Source: Thioclava marina
Lineage (GTDB): Bacteria; Pseudomonadota; Alphaproteobacteria; Rhodobacterales; Rhodobacteraceae
Length of the DNA stretch: 64,000 bases
NCBI RefSeq assembly: GCF_002020135.1
Contig: NZ_MPZS01000003.1
Span: 248,001-312,000, forward strand
Direction: 5' to 3'
The notes beneath the pieces were generated by a model, which did no database searches, was not told where the DNA came from, and worked only from the letters and a program-made list of their open reading frames with translations. The position numbers were made by a program, and so were the translations under genes. Positions 7,235 through 16,353 of the stretch are shown piece after piece (position 1 is the first letter of the stretch; each line of letters begins with the position of its first letter).

Positions 7235-8482
7235 ATGAAACCGATCGTCATCATCGGCGCAGGGCAGGCAGGCCTCGCCCTGGCCGCGAAGCTGCGCGCC
7301 CTTGGCTGCGAGACGCCGATCAAGCTGATCGGGGCCGAGCCCGCTCCGCCTTACCAGCGCCCGCCGCTGTCGAAGAAATACATGTTCGGAGAGCTCGACC
7401 GCGAGCGTCTCTACCTGCGCCCCGAAACCTTCTACGCCGAGAACGCGATCGAGCTGATCACCGGCACATGCGTCGCCGCCATCGAGGCTGCCGAAAAGAT
7501 CGTCGTGCTGGATGACGGCACCCGGATCGCAGCTTCGCAGATCGCGCTTTGCACCGGGGCCGATCCGATCCGGCTGCCTGCGGCGATCGGCGGTGATCTG
7601 GCGGGCGTCTACACGATGCGCAACCTCGCCGATGCCGATGCGATGGCCGATGAATTCCGCCCCGGCGCGCGCGTCCTGATCGTCGGCGGGGGGTATATCG
7701 GCCTCGAGGCCGCCGCGGTCGCTGCCGCGAAAGGCTTGCAGGTGACGTTGGTCGAAATGGCGCCCCGCATTCTCGCACGGGTCGCCTGTGCCGAAACCGC
7801 CACCTGGTTCAAGGCCCTGCACCAGAGCCATGGCGTCGATATCCGCGAGGGGATTGGCCTGTCGGAACTGACCGGGAAGGGCGGTCGCGTCGCGCGCGCA
7901 CGCTTGTCGGATGGCTCCGATATCGAAGCCGATTTCGTTGTCGTCGGGATCGGTGTGCGTCCTGGCGTAGCGCTTGCCGAAGCTGCGGGGCTGGCTATCG
8001 AGAACGGGATCCGCACCGATGCGTTCGGCGCGGCCTCGGCCCCAGGTATCTGGGCAGCGGGCGATTGCGCTTCCTTCCCGTTTCAGGGCTGCCGAATCCG
8101 GCTGGAATCCGTGCCCAACGCGATCGATCAGGCAGAGGCCGTGGCTGCGGCGATGCTGGGTCAGGGCGCGCCCTATGTCGCAAAGCCGTGGTTCTGGTCG
8201 GACCAGTTCGACGTGAAACTCCAGATCGCGGGGCTGAACACCGGCCATGACCGGGTGATCGTGCGGCAAGGCGACAAGCTTGGCACGGTTTCGCATTGGT
8301 ATTTCGCAGGCACGCGCCTTTTGGCCGTCGACGCGATGAACGATCCGCGCGCTTACATGACCGCTAAACGCTGGATCGAGGCCGGCCAGTCGCCCGAACC
8401 CGCGTCGCTGGCCGATCCCGCAATCCCGCTCAAATCCGTGCCGCTCGCGGCGCCGCAAACCGAACTTGCAGAGGCTCCATGA
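7235..8482 (+). CDS. FAD-dependent ferredoxin reductase (putidaredoxin-reductase type)
   Basis: 415-residue NAD(P)H:ferredoxin oxidoreductase. An N-terminal FAD-binding GxGxxG (VIIGAGQAGLALAAKL, residues 4-19), PPYQRPPLSKKY typical of oxygenase-coupled reductases, a second dinucleotide fold for NAD(P)H (VLIVGGGYIGLEAAAVAAAKG) and the FAD motif GIWAAGDCASF are all visible. These reductases pass electrons to a [2Fe-2S] ferredoxin, here encoded next with a 4-base overlap. The pair normally feeds a P450 or Rieske oxygenase; none is in the operon, so the electron acceptor is either a neighbour of unfamiliar type or encoded elsewhere. Confidence 0.93.
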   Translation: MKPIVIIGAGQAGLALAAKLRALGCETPIKLIGAEPAPPYQRPPLSKKYMFGELDRERLYLRPETFYAENAIELITGTCVAAIEAAEKIVVLDDGTRIAASQIALCTGADPIRLPAAIGGDLAGVYTMRNLADADAMADEFRPGARVLIVGGGYIGLEAAAVAAAKGLQVTLVEMAPRILARVACAETATWFKALHQSHGVDIREGIGLSELTGKGGRVARARLSDGSDIEADFVVVGIGVRPGVALAEAAGLAIENGIRTDAFGAASAPGIWAAGDCASFPFQGCRIRLESVPNAIDQAEAVAAAMLGQGAPYVAKPWFWSDQFDVKLQIAGLNTGHDRVIVRQGDKLGTVSHWYFAGTRLLAVDAMNDPRAYMTAKRWIEAGQSPEPASLADPAIPLKSVPLAAPQTELAEAP

Positions 8483-8802
8483 TCACCGTGACTTTCGAGG
8501 GAGCCGACGGCTCCCGCATCACCACAAAAGCCCGGCCGGGCACCACCTTGATGGAAGCCGCCCGCGCGGCCTCGGTGCCGGGCATTCTTGCTGAATGCGG
8601 TGGGGCGTGTTCGTGCTCTACCTGCCATGTCTACGTGGCTCCGGATTTCTTCGACCTGCTGGAACCGGCGGGCGAGATGGAGCTGGATCTTCTGGATTTC
8701 GCCTGGGAGCCCGATCCTGCGAGTTCGCGACTGTCCTGCCAAATCGTGCTGAACGAGGCGCTCGAGGGGCTCGTCGCACGTGTTCCGGAGCGGCAGGGTT
8801 AG
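8479..8802 (+). CDS. [2Fe-2S] ferredoxin, adrenodoxin/putidaredoxin type
   Basis: 107 residues. Cluster ligands are Cys40, Cys46, Cys49 and Cys87 in the pattern C-x5-C-x2-C...C, within CGGACSCSTCHVYV and LSCQIV; Cys44 is extra. Length matches the vertebrate-type ferredoxin family. The ATG at 8479 overlaps the stop of the reductase gene by four bases, so the two are translationally coupled. Last gene of the ten-gene operon. Confidence 0.94.
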   Translation: MITVTFEGADGSRITTKARPGTTLMEAARAASVPGILAECGGACSCSTCHVYVAPDFFDLLEPAGEMELDLLDFAWEPDPASSRLSCQIVLNEALEGLVARVPERQG

Positions 8803-9149
8803 ATCCACGCCCCTTCATTCGGCTGATGGCCGACCTGTCGGCGTCTCTCGTGCTCCACGCTGCCACCAATTTTCGCCCAAAGCTTCCCGGTTCGCTGATT
8901 GGGGGCGGTCCAGAGAGCTTATCCTGAGAACTGCGCTTCGAATGACTTCGCCGCATGGAGCTTGCCGCCATCCCTTTCGACTATGGCTACCCGAAGTTCC
9001 TGGTTATGAAGTGCCGCGATCACCAAAAAAGGCGGTCGTTCCCCGCGCCGTGCTGAAACGTCCACTATTCGAGATAGAGGGCAAAAATCGAGACAACATC
9101 GCTTGGAGCACCCACGATATAGGGGGCTTTCCAATGGTTGGGCTTTGCG
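8803..9149. other. convergent intergenic region, no gene recognised
   Basis: 347 bases between the stop of the ferredoxin gene and the stop of the ROK gene. Only short frames with no family resemblance and uneven third-position bias are present. No hairpin with U-tract was seen by eye. It may be decayed coding sequence. Confidence 0.5.
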
Positions 9150-10379
9150 TCACCGAGCCAGTTGAGCGGAGGGTTCTCTGCGCAACAACGTGTTTTGGTC
9201 GATCATGAAGTCATTGGAAATCGGGTAGGCCGCAGCGCCCAAGGCACGAATGATCGAGCCGAAATGACCGGCGCAAATATCGGGCTGATAGATCCCTCTG
9301 AGATCCAGGCGATGGAAATGCCGGTCGACCTCGGCGACGAGGCGGTCGCGGACGGCGTTGGGAAGGGCGCCGTCTATGATCACGGCTTCGAAATCGATCA
9401 CGGCTTGTGCCGAGACGATAGCGTGAGCGAGACTTCTGGCTGCTCGGGTGATCCAGTGCGAAAGTGTGGGTTCGAATGCCGACCAGTCCGCATTGTCGTC
9501 ATATAGCAGGTTTGTGTCGAGGTTTTGCTCGGTCAGAAGATTTGCGAAGACGGAGAGTGAAGCATGGTCGATCAGGCGATGGCCGCCGGGTTCGTCGGGA
9601 ATCCGTAGCGGCCCGAAGCCGCCTGAATTCCCCCATCGCCCCGGAAAGACGCTGCCATTGAGAACGACACCACCCCCGATGAATGTGCCGATGAAGAAAT
9701 AGATGAAATCCTGCTTTTCGGTTGGTGGGCCGAATACAAGCTCGCCACGGCAGGCGGCGGTGCCGTCATTCTCTACGGAGATCGGGCCGGGGAGAAGAGC
9801 GGCTAGCTCGACATTGACGTCGAAGGTGCGCCATTTCTCTAACTCTTCGCGTGGCGCGACGAAATCCTCGGCCCAGTGCCAGAGTTCCGAGGGCATCGCG
9901 ATTCCGCTCGCCGCCAGATCTTCGCGTTTGAGCTTGGCCGAACGAAGCAGCGGTCGAAAACTTTCCTTGATGAAGGCGATCAGGCCTTGCGGGCTGGGGT
10001 ATTCGTGTGTTGCCGTGCGTCGCGCGGCAACCCCGCCTATGAAGTTTATAACGACCATGTCAAAGCTTCGCCGGCCAATTTTCAGGCCGAGGTAGTGCCT
10101 TGCTTCGGGATTGAGGCGCATCGGCACGGACGGTTGGCCAACGCGTCCCCGAATAGGGGCTCCGCGGAGCAGTAGTCCGTCATTCTCCAGCGCCTTGAAT
10201 ATCTCTGATACTGCGTTTGCCGACAGCCCGGTGGCGCGGGTTGCCTCAGCTTTGGTGAGCGTGCCGTGGCGACGAATTAGATGGAGCACGAGGCGCTCGT
10301 TTACGTCTCTAACGGTCGATTGGTTGGAACCCTTGAGGGGCACGGATTTCAGAGGGCTTTCTCGGCGTCTTGGGGTCAT
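9150..10379 (-). CDS. frcR: ROK-family transcriptional repressor of the fructose operon
   Basis: 409 residues. Residues about 20-85 are a winged helix-turn-helix (NERLVLHLIRRHGTLTKAEATRATGLSANAVSEIFKAL is the region; key turn TGLSANAVS). The rest is a ROK sugar-kinase-like domain: YLGLKIG, the ATP-site relic GTFIGGGVVLNG, then GNSGGFGPL. The usual Cys-rich zinc motif of ROK kinases is not evident. It is divergent from frcB with about 320 bases between, the arrangement of FrcR in rhizobial frc loci. Two matched inverted repeats upstream of frcB are its likely operators. The symbol rests on synteny. Confidence 0.85.
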   Translation of the reverse strand: MTPRRRESPLKSVPLKGSNQSTVRDVNERLVLHLIRRHGTLTKAEATRATGLSANAVSEIFKALENDGLLLRGAPIRGRVGQPSVPMRLNPEARHYLGLKIGRRSFDMVVINFIGGVAARRTATHEYPSPQGLIAFIKESFRPLLRSAKLKREDLAASGIAMPSELWHWAEDFVAPREELEKWRTFDVNVELAALLPGPISVENDGTAACRGELVFGPPTEKQDFIYFFIGTFIGGGVVLNGSVFPGRWGNSGGFGPLRIPDEPGGHRLIDHASLSVFANLLTEQNLDTNLLYDDNADWSAFEPTLSHWITRAARSLAHAIVSAQAVIDFEAVIIDGALPNAVRDRLVAEVDRHFHRLDLRGIYQPDICAGHFGSIIRALGAAAYPISNDFMIDQNTLLRREPSAQLAR

Positions 10380-10493
10380 CGTTCACCATTTTGGAGATCG
10401 GCGCGGAGGTGCGGCGTCGCGTGGCTCAAGGGTGCCCGGATGCTACGCGGCGGGCGTTTCGGGTGCAAGCGTTCTGGAAAATTCTATCGCAAT

Positions 10494-10546
10494 AAAACTT
10501 CATTCGGAAGTTTTTATTGACAGATTGAAGTTCGGGAGAGTAGTGC
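10494..10546 (+). promoter_or_regulatory. frc promoter with upstream operator O1
   Basis: Inverted repeat AAAACTT-N7-AAGTTTT at 10494-10514, directly followed by a perfect TTGACA at 10517-10522 and a weak TAGTGC at 10541-10546 (18-bp spacer). A repressor bound here would touch the -35 region. The same arms and spacer recur at 10637-10657. The rest of 10380-10697 holds no gene. Confidence 0.65.
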
Positions 10547-10636
10547 TTTTTCAGCTTCGGGAAGGGGAGGAGGGTCCAGTCATCGCGGCGCATCGGTCAG
10601 GATGCTGATGCTTCGATCGAATCGATTGGACGGAAA

Positions 10637-10657
10637 AAAACTTTTCCATGAAGTTTT
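10637..10657 (+). promoter_or_regulatory. second operator O2 upstream of frcB
   Basis: AAAACTT-N7-AAGTTTT, identical arms and spacer length to O1, with centre about 143 bp from that of O1 and about 40 bases before the frcB start. Two such sites flanking a promoter suggest cooperative binding or looping by the ROK regulator; binding itself is inferred. Confidence 0.65.
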
Positions 10658-10697
10658 CATCGATTGCTCAGGATGCTTAACAGCAAGGGAGAAGGTA

Positions 10698-11723
10698 ATG
10701 AAATTCGCAAAGAGATGCGTCGTCGGTCTTTGTGCTTCAGTCGCTCTGGTCGGTGTCGCCAGCGGGGCTTCAGCTCAGACATCCGCCTGTCTGATTACGA
10801 AGACTGATACGAATCCGTTCTTCGTGAAAATGAAGGAAGGTGCTGTCGCGAAGGCCAATGAGCTGGGCATAAAGCTGAACACCTATGCCGGTAAGCTCGA
10901 CGGCGATGTCGAGAGCCAGGTCGCAGCGGTCGAAAGCTGCATCGCTGCCGGTGCCAAGGGGATCTTGATTACCCCCTCCGACAGCCGGGCGCTCGCACCC
11001 GTCGTAGAGAAGGCCCGCGCCGCGGGTGCGCTGGTGATTGCGCTCGATACCCCGTTCGAACCGGCCAGCGTGGCCGACGCGACCTTTGCCACCGATAACT
11101 TCAAGGCGGGCGAACTGATCGGAGAATGGGCCAAGGTGAAGCTCGGCGACAATGCAGCCAACGCAAAGATCGGCTTCCTCGATCTGAACGCGAGCCAGGT
11201 CTCGGTCGATTATCTGCGTGATCAGGGCTTCATGAAAGGCTTCGGCATCGACATCAAGGATCCCAAGAAGATCGGTGACGAGGACGATCCGCGCATCGTT
11301 GGTCATGACGTGACCAACGGCAATGAAGAGGGCGGCCGCACTGCGATGGAAAACCTTCTGCAGAAGGATCCGGGTATCAACGTCGTCTACACGATCAACG
11401 AGCCTGCCGCCGCCGGTGCCTATGAGGCGCTCAAGGCTGTTGGCCTCGAAAACCAAGCGACGATTGTCTCGGTCGACGGTGGCTGCCCCGGCGTTCAGAA
11501 CGTCAAGGACGGCGTGATCGGTGCGACCTCGATGCAGTTCCCGCTGCTGATGGCCTCGAAAGGGGTGGAGGCAATCGCCGCTTTCGCCAAGGACGGCACC
11601 AAGCCGCAGAACTCTGACGGGCTCGACTTCTACAATACCGGCGTCGAGCTGATCACCGATCAGCCGGTCGACGGCATTCCCTCGATCTCCTCGGAAGAGG
11701 GTCTCAAGAAGTGCTGGGGCTGA
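10698..11723 (+). CDS. frcB: fructose-type ABC substrate-binding protein
   Basis: 341-residue periplasmic sugar-binding protein (RbsB/PBP type 1 fold). Signal peptide [19 protein letters not shown]... ending ASAQT. Mature part has [14 protein letters not shown], the alternating ITPSDSRAL and IALDTPFEP loops, and [16 protein letters not shown], all resembling FrcB of Sinorhizobium. The ATG at 10698 with ggagaaggta ribosome site is chosen over longer frames. Followed by permease, ATPase and kinase in the rhizobial frcBCAK order. Fructose as ligand is inferred from this similarity and order. Confidence 0.87.
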   Translation: MKFAKRCVVGLCASVALVGVASGASAQTSACLITKTDTNPFFVKMKEGAVAKANELGIKLNTYAGKLDGDVESQVAAVESCIAAGAKGILITPSDSRALAPVVEKARAAGALVIALDTPFEPASVADATFATDNFKAGELIGEWAKVKLGDNAANAKIGFLDLNASQVSVDYLRDQGFMKGFGIDIKDPKKIGDEDDPRIVGHDVTNGNEEGGRTAMENLLQKDPGINVVYTINEPAAAGAYEALKAVGLENQATIVSVDGGCPGVQNVKDGVIGATSMQFPLLMASKGVEAIAAFAKDGTKPQNSDGLDFYNTGVELITDQPVDGIPSISSEEGLKKCWG

Positions 11724-11740
11724 ACCTCGGTAAACCGATC

Positions 11741-11767
11741 GGAAGGGCCGCAGCGTGTGGCCCTTCC
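11741..11767 (+). other. frcB-frcC intercistronic hairpin
   Basis: Perfect 9-bp stem GGAAGGGCC / GGCCCTTCC with a 9-base loop and no U-tract. Such hairpins after binding-protein genes commonly keep the binding-protein message in excess over the membrane components. Confidence 0.55.
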
Positions 11768-11812
11768 CGCATTGGTGCCGTCTGACGGCCTGACACACAT
11801 CGGAGAAAGAGG

Positions 11813-12898
11813 ATGACGGACATGACTCAGACCGTACCGCCGCGCGGGCAGTCCTTCGAACACGACCTCGACAAGAGCGACAAGACGGTTGCCGCCTTTG
11901 AGAAAAAGAAGCGCGGACTGATCGGTTCGATCCAGCACGGGTTGCATGGCAATCCGACACTGGTCCCGGTGATCGTCCTGTTGCTCTCGGTTGCGGCTTT
12001 CGGGCTGATCGCGGGTGGCAAGTTCTTCTCGGCATTCAACCTGACCCTGATCATGCAGCAGGTCTCCATCATCGGGATTCTCGCCGCGGCGCAGTCGCTG
12101 ATCATCCTGACCGCGGGCATCGATCTGTCGGTCGCGGCGATCATGGTGCTGATGTCGGTGATCGCGGGCAATCTCGCCGTCTATATGGGCGTGCCCGCGC
12201 CGCTGGCGCTTTTGGTGGCCTTCGCGGGCGGCACCGGAGCGGGGCTGATGAACGGCTTCCTGGTGACCAAGGTGAAGCTGCCGCCCTTCATCACGACGCT
12301 GGGCACCTGGTCTATCTTCTATGCACTGAACCTGTGGCTGTCGGGCGCGCAGTCGATACGCTCGCAGGATATCGACAAGGCCGCGCCGCTGCTGAAATTC
12401 TTCGGCAATACGATCGCCATCGGAAATGCGCGGCTTACCTACGGTTCGATCCTGATGGTCGTGGTATTCCTTGCGCTCTGGTATCTGCTGAACAAGACCG
12501 CCTGGGGCCGCCATGTTTACGCCGTGGGCGATGACAAGGACGCGGCGGAGCTTGCCGGTATCCGCACCGATCGCACGCTTCTGTCGGTCTATGGCTTGGC
12601 TGGTCTGGTCTGCGCCATCGCGGCCTGGGCCTCGATTGGTCGCGTCGGTTCGATCTCGCCGCAGGCCTTCTACGAGGCGAACCTGCATTCCATCACCGCC
12701 GTGGTGATTGGGGGGATATCGCTCTTCGGTGGGCGCGGCTCGATCCTCGGCGCACTCTTCGGCGCGCTCATCGTGGGCGTGTTCCAATCTGGGCTGCGGC
12801 TTGCGGATGTAGACGTGCTTTGGCAGGTCTTCGCGATCGGCTGGCTCATCATCATCGCGGTCGCGATCGACCAATGGATCAGAAAGGTGTCGGCATGA
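11813..12898 (+). CDS. frcC: fructose-type ABC transporter permease
   Basis: 361-residue inner-membrane protein of the RbsC family, the same length as rhizobial FrcC. A 45-residue charged N-terminal tail precedes eight to ten hydrophobic helices starting PTLVPVIVLLLSVAAFGLIA. Family motifs include ILTAGIDLSVAAIMVLMSV, YAVGDDKDAAELAGI and ISLFGGRGSILGALFGALIVG. A ggagaaagagg ribosome site precedes the ATG. The stop overlaps the start of frcA by four bases. Confidence 0.92.
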   Translation: MTDMTQTVPPRGQSFEHDLDKSDKTVAAFEKKKRGLIGSIQHGLHGNPTLVPVIVLLLSVAAFGLIAGGKFFSAFNLTLIMQQVSIIGILAAAQSLIILTAGIDLSVAAIMVLMSVIAGNLAVYMGVPAPLALLVAFAGGTGAGLMNGFLVTKVKLPPFITTLGTWSIFYALNLWLSGAQSIRSQDIDKAAPLLKFFGNTIAIGNARLTYGSILMVVVFLALWYLLNKTAWGRHVYAVGDDKDAAELAGIRTDRTLLSVYGLAGLVCAIAAWASIGRVGSISPQAFYEANLHSITAVVIGGISLFGGRGSILGALFGALIVGVFQSGLRLADVDVLWQVFAIGWLIIIAVAIDQWIRKVSA

Positions 12899-13677
12899 AA
12901 CGCGAACCCATCCTTACCGCGCGCGGTCTGGTCAAGCGCTATGGCCGCGTCACGGCCCTCGACAATTGCGATTTCGACCTCTACCCGGGCGAGATTCTGG
13001 CGGTAATCGGCGATAACGGAGCGGGGAAATCCTCGCTGATCAAGGCGATTTCCGGAGCCGTGCAGGTCGACGAGGGCGAGATCCGGCTCGAAGGTCAGAA
13101 AATCAGCTTCAAATCTCCGCTTGAGGCGCAGGATGCAGGGATCGCGACCGTTTATCAAACACTTGCGCTCTCTCCGGCACTGTCGATCGTCGACAACATG
13201 TTCGTGGGTCGTGAGCTGCGCAAGCAGGGCGTGATGGGGCAATGGTTCCGGATGCTCGATAAGCCTGCGATGCGCTCTTTCGCGCGTGAAAAGCTCAATG
13301 ATTTGGGGTTGATGACGATTCAGGACATCGATCAGGCGGTCGAGACGCTTTCGGGCGGTCAGCGCCAAGGCGTGGCGGTCGCCCGCGCTGCCGCTTTCGG
13401 CTCGAAGGTGATTATCATGGACGAGCCCACCGCCGCGCTCGGCGTGAAGGAGAGCCGACAGGTTCTCAACCTGATCCTCGATCTCAAGGCCAAGGGGCTG
13501 CCGATTATCCTGATTTCACACAATATGCCCCACGTCTTCGAAGTCGCCGACCGGGTTCATGTCCACCGGCTCGGCAAGCGCTTGTGCACGATCGATCCGA
13601 AGAAACACACAATGTCGGATGCGGTGGCCTACATGACCGGCGCCAAGCAGCCCGATGACGTGAACGAGGCCGCCTGA
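12895..13677 (+). CDS. frcA: fructose-type ABC transporter ATP-binding protein
   Basis: 260 residues, a single ABC domain, unlike the fused double ATPases RbsA/MglA; this is the hallmark length of FrcA. Walker A GDNGAGKSSLIKAISGA, signature LSGGQRQGVAVARA, Walker B VIIMDEPTAALGV and switch ISHNMPHVFE are visible. The ATG at 12895 overlaps the permease stop. The next gene begins two bases after its stop. Confidence 0.92.
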   Translation: MKREPILTARGLVKRYGRVTALDNCDFDLYPGEILAVIGDNGAGKSSLIKAISGAVQVDEGEIRLEGQKISFKSPLEAQDAGIATVYQTLALSPALSIVDNMFVGRELRKQGVMGQWFRMLDKPAMRSFAREKLNDLGLMTIQDIDQAVETLSGGQRQGVAVARAAAFGSKVIIMDEPTAALGVKESRQVLNLILDLKAKGLPIILISHNMPHVFEVADRVHVHRLGKRLCTIDPKKHTMSDAVAYMTGAKQPDDVNEAA

Positions 13678-13679
13678 AA

Positions 13680-14366
13680 ATGGAGGTGCTCGCGGCCCAT
13701 AAACAGGCGGTGCTCGATCTGGTCGATCGTGTCCATCGGACGGCGTCGCGCACGGTCATTGGGATCGCGGGCCCGCCCGGCTCGGGCAAGTCGACGCTCG
13801 CCGAACTGGTCGTCGAGGCGCTCAACGCCCGGGCGGACCCAGCCTGTTCGGCGCGGTTGGTGCCAATGGATGGTTTCCACCTCGACAATGCCGAGCTAGA
13901 CGCGCGCGGCTGGCGTATGGTTAAGGGCGCGCCCGAAACTTTCGATGTCGAGGGTTTCGTGGATCTGGTGACGCGGTTGCGCGACGACAGCGCCGATATC
14001 GCCTATCCGCTGTTCAGCCGCGCCAAGGATCGCACCCTGCCGGGCGCGGGATCGGTTGCCGCAGCGACGCGGGTCGTCGTGGTCGAGGGGAATTACCTGC
14101 TGCTAAGCGATGGGGGATGGTCGAAGCTCAAGGCGCTTTTCGACGCGACCGTGATGCTTGCACCGCCAATGGACGTGCTTGAGCGACGGCTCATCGCTCG
14201 CTGGCTCGAGCATGGGCTCGCCCCCGATCAGGCCCGCAGCCGCGCCCGCGGCAACGACCTGACGAATGCCCGCCGGGTGTTCGAGCAGAGCGCTCGGGCC
14301 GACCTCATCCTGACGCTGCCCGAGGCCGAAGTCGCGGCCGAGATGGAAAGGAGCAACCAGACATGA
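13680..14366 (+). CDS. frcK: P-loop kinase of the uridine kinase/pantothenate kinase-like family
   Basis: 228 residues. P-loop [17 protein letters not shown] (residues 23-39), [16 protein letters not shown] and [14 protein letters not shown] are typical of the nucleoside/sugar phosphate kinase group containing FrcK. It lies two bases after frcA and overlaps the following gene by four bases, so it is translated with the transporter. It probably phosphorylates the imported sugar or a derivative; in rhizobia FrcK was named by position and its substrate was not settled as far as I know. ROK fructokinases are unrelated. Confidence 0.83.
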   Translation: MEVLAAHKQAVLDLVDRVHRTASRTVIGIAGPPGSGKSTLAELVVEALNARADPACSARLVPMDGFHLDNAELDARGWRMVKGAPETFDVEGFVDLVTRLRDDSADIAYPLFSRAKDRTLPGAGSVAAATRVVVVEGNYLLLSDGGWSKLKALFDATVMLAPPMDVLERRLIARWLEHGLAPDQARSRARGNDLTNARRVFEQSARADLILTLPEAEVAAEMERSNQT

Positions 14367-15019
14367 AGATCTTCGCAGATACCGCCGATATCGCGGCCAT
14401 CCGATCACTCGCCGAGGCTGGGCTGATCGACGGCGTGACCACCAATCCGAGCCTGATCGCCAAGGCCGGCGCCCATATCCTCGCGGCGGTCGCCGAGATC
14501 GCCGCGATCGTGGACGGACCGGTTTCCGCCGAAGTCGCCGCGACCGATTACGACACCATGATGCGCGAGGCAGCGGTGCTCGGAAAAATCGCACCGAACA
14601 TTTGCATCAAGCTACCGCTAACGATGGACGGGCTTCGCGCTTGTCGTACGCTGCGGGAAGAGGGCCGCGAGACCAACGTGACGCTTTGTTTCTCGGTCAA
14701 TCAGGCGATGCTCGTAGCGAAGGCGGGTGCGACCTATGTCTCGCCCTTCGTTGGCCGACTCGATGATATCAATCTCGACGGCGCGCAGCTGTTGCGCGAT
14801 ATCCGCACGGTGTTCGACAATTATCCCGAGCTTGATACGCAGATACTCGCAGCTTCCCTGCGCTCGGCAAATCATGTGACAGAAGCGATGCTGGCGGGCG
14901 CGAATGCCGCAACGCTCCCGCCTGGTGTGATCGAGGCGCTCGTTGCGCACCCTTTGACCGACAAAGGCCTGCAGGGTTTCATGGCTGACTGGGCTTCGAC
15001 GGGGCAAAGCATTCTTTAG
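14363..15019 (+). CDS. transaldolase / fructose-6-phosphate aldolase-like protein
   Basis: 218 residues, the short class of transaldolases (TalC/FSA). Schiff-base Lys83 lies in [28 protein letters not shown] and [13 protein letters not shown] at the N terminus and [23 protein letters not shown] further on are family motifs. Members either transfer dihydroxyacetone or split fructose 6-phosphate to dihydroxyacetone and glyceraldehyde 3-phosphate; sequence alone does not decide. Its overlap with frcK suggests it acts on the product of that kinase. Confidence 0.88.
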   Translation: MKIFADTADIAAIRSLAEAGLIDGVTTNPSLIAKAGAHILAAVAEIAAIVDGPVSAEVAATDYDTMMREAAVLGKIAPNICIKLPLTMDGLRACRTLREEGRETNVTLCFSVNQAMLVAKAGATYVSPFVGRLDDINLDGAQLLRDIRTVFDNYPELDTQILAASLRSANHVTEAMLAGANAATLPPGVIEALVAHPLTDKGLQGFMADWASTGQSIL

Positions 15020-15345
15020 GTACGGTGGCCCCCGCCGAACCAAACCCGCTTCAAGAAATCGGTTCGTGACCTTCGGCTTTCTTGGCTTCTGAGCGCATTG
15101 CCCATTTCCCTCTCGGGAAGGTCTTCCGATGCTCGCCGATCGAGAGCGCATGGTGGGCGTGCTGAACGTCGGAACCTGACCAATTGTCGGAGTGCCTCAG
15201 GTTCCACTTCGCGTAGAGGAGCCTTTCCGCGCTCGGGGAGGGGAGCTGTCATCCGACGGGGGGCGGAATTTTACCTCTGCACCGTGTATCTGAGGCCAAG
15301 CGAAATGCGCGAGCAAAGTGCTCGCGCATAGCTGGCCAAGTCTGC
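15020..15345. other. convergent intergenic region
   Basis: 326 bases between the frc operon and the minus-strand Rbs-type operon. Frames present are short and unrecognised. It contains the long hairpin at 15305-15329. Confidence 0.5.
15305..15329 (-). terminator. hairpin downstream of the minus-strand pxp/ABC operon
   Basis: Perfect 11-bp stem ATGCGCGAGCA / TGCTCGCGCAT with a 3-base loop, 17 bases past the stop of the last gene. Only a weak T-rich tail follows on the minus strand (ttcgctt), so it is a probable but not canonical terminator and could work in both directions. Confidence 0.5.
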
Positions 15346-16353
15346 TTACCCCTTCACGATCATCCGGTAGCGAAGCTGGTCGAAGATCACCGCGAGGATC
15401 AGCAACAGCCCAATCAGCACCATCTGCATGTAGGAGCTGACCTGCGCGAGGTTCATCCCGTTTTGCACGAGGATGATGAAGAAGGCGCCAAGCACCACAT
15501 TCTCCACCCGGCCGATCCCGCCGCGCAGCGATACCCCGGCGATGACGCAGGCCGCGATGCTCTCCATCGCGATCGTGCCGCCGAGGTTTGCGTCGCCGCT
15601 CTCGACGCGGGCGGTCAGCAGCAGGCCGGTCAGCGCCGCGATCACCGCGCAAAGGCCGTAGACGAGGATCAGAACGCCGCGGGTGTTGATCGCCGAGAGA
15701 TGCGCCGCCTTGATATTGCCGCCCACGGCATAGATCCGGGCGCCGACGCGGGTGCGCGCCATCAGTACCCACATCGCAAGGATCGCGATTACGGCGATCA
15801 CCACGGGTACGGGCACACCGAACACCCGACCGAAGCCGAACGTGTCCCCGAAGGCGAAGGGCAGGCCCGAGACAGGCACGCCACCGGTCAGGAACAGCGC
15901 CAGCCCGGTCCCCACCGACGATACGCCCAGCGTCATGATGAAGGGCGAGACGTCGAAGAGCGCGACGCCGATCCCGTTGACCGCCCCCACGATCAGCGCT
16001 ACCGCAAAACCCGCGGAGGCACCGATCAGGATCACGAGCCAGACAGTATCGGGAAAGATCTGCGCCGCCCATGTCATCGCCAGCGCCGAGACGACGGAAC
16101 TCAGCGCGATCACCGTGCCCACTGACAGATCGAACCCCCCCGAGATCAGCACCAGCATCTGACCCAGCGACACCAGCACCAGGTAGACGGATTGCCGTGC
16201 CACGTTGATCAGGTTCTGCGGCGAGAGGAAATTCGGCGCGGCGATCGTGAAGATCACGATGGCGGCGATGAGGAAGAACGGCAGCACGCCGAGCTTGATG
16301 AAGATACGCAGCGGCAGCGCCGCCAGCGACGGCTTGGAATTGGCCTGCATCAT
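15346..16353 (-). CDS. ABC transporter permease, RbsC family
   Basis: 335-residue membrane protein with about ten helices, starting LRIFIKLGVLPFFLIAAIVIFTIA. Family motifs: LISGGFDLSVGTVIALSSV, IYAVGGNIKAAHLSAINTRG, VSLRGGIGRVENVVLGAFF. Two consecutive ATG codons begin the gene; the first overlaps the stop of the ATPase gene by four bases. It is the last gene of an eight-gene minus-strand operon that begins with pxpA. Works with the ATPase and binding protein upstream; substrate unknown. Confidence 0.9.
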   Translation of the reverse strand: MMQANSKPSLAALPLRIFIKLGVLPFFLIAAIVIFTIAAPNFLSPQNLINVARQSVYLVLVSLGQMLVLISGGFDLSVGTVIALSSVVSALAMTWAAQIFPDTVWLVILIGASAGFAVALIVGAVNGIGVALFDVSPFIMTLGVSSVGTGLALFLTGGVPVSGLPFAFGDTFGFGRVFGVPVPVVIAVIAILAMWVLMARTRVGARIYAVGGNIKAAHLSAINTRGVLILVYGLCAVIAALTGLLLTARVESGDANLGGTIAMESIAACVIAGVSLRGGIGRVENVVLGAFFIILVQNGMNLAQVSSYMQMVLIGLLLILAVIFDQLRYRMIVKG

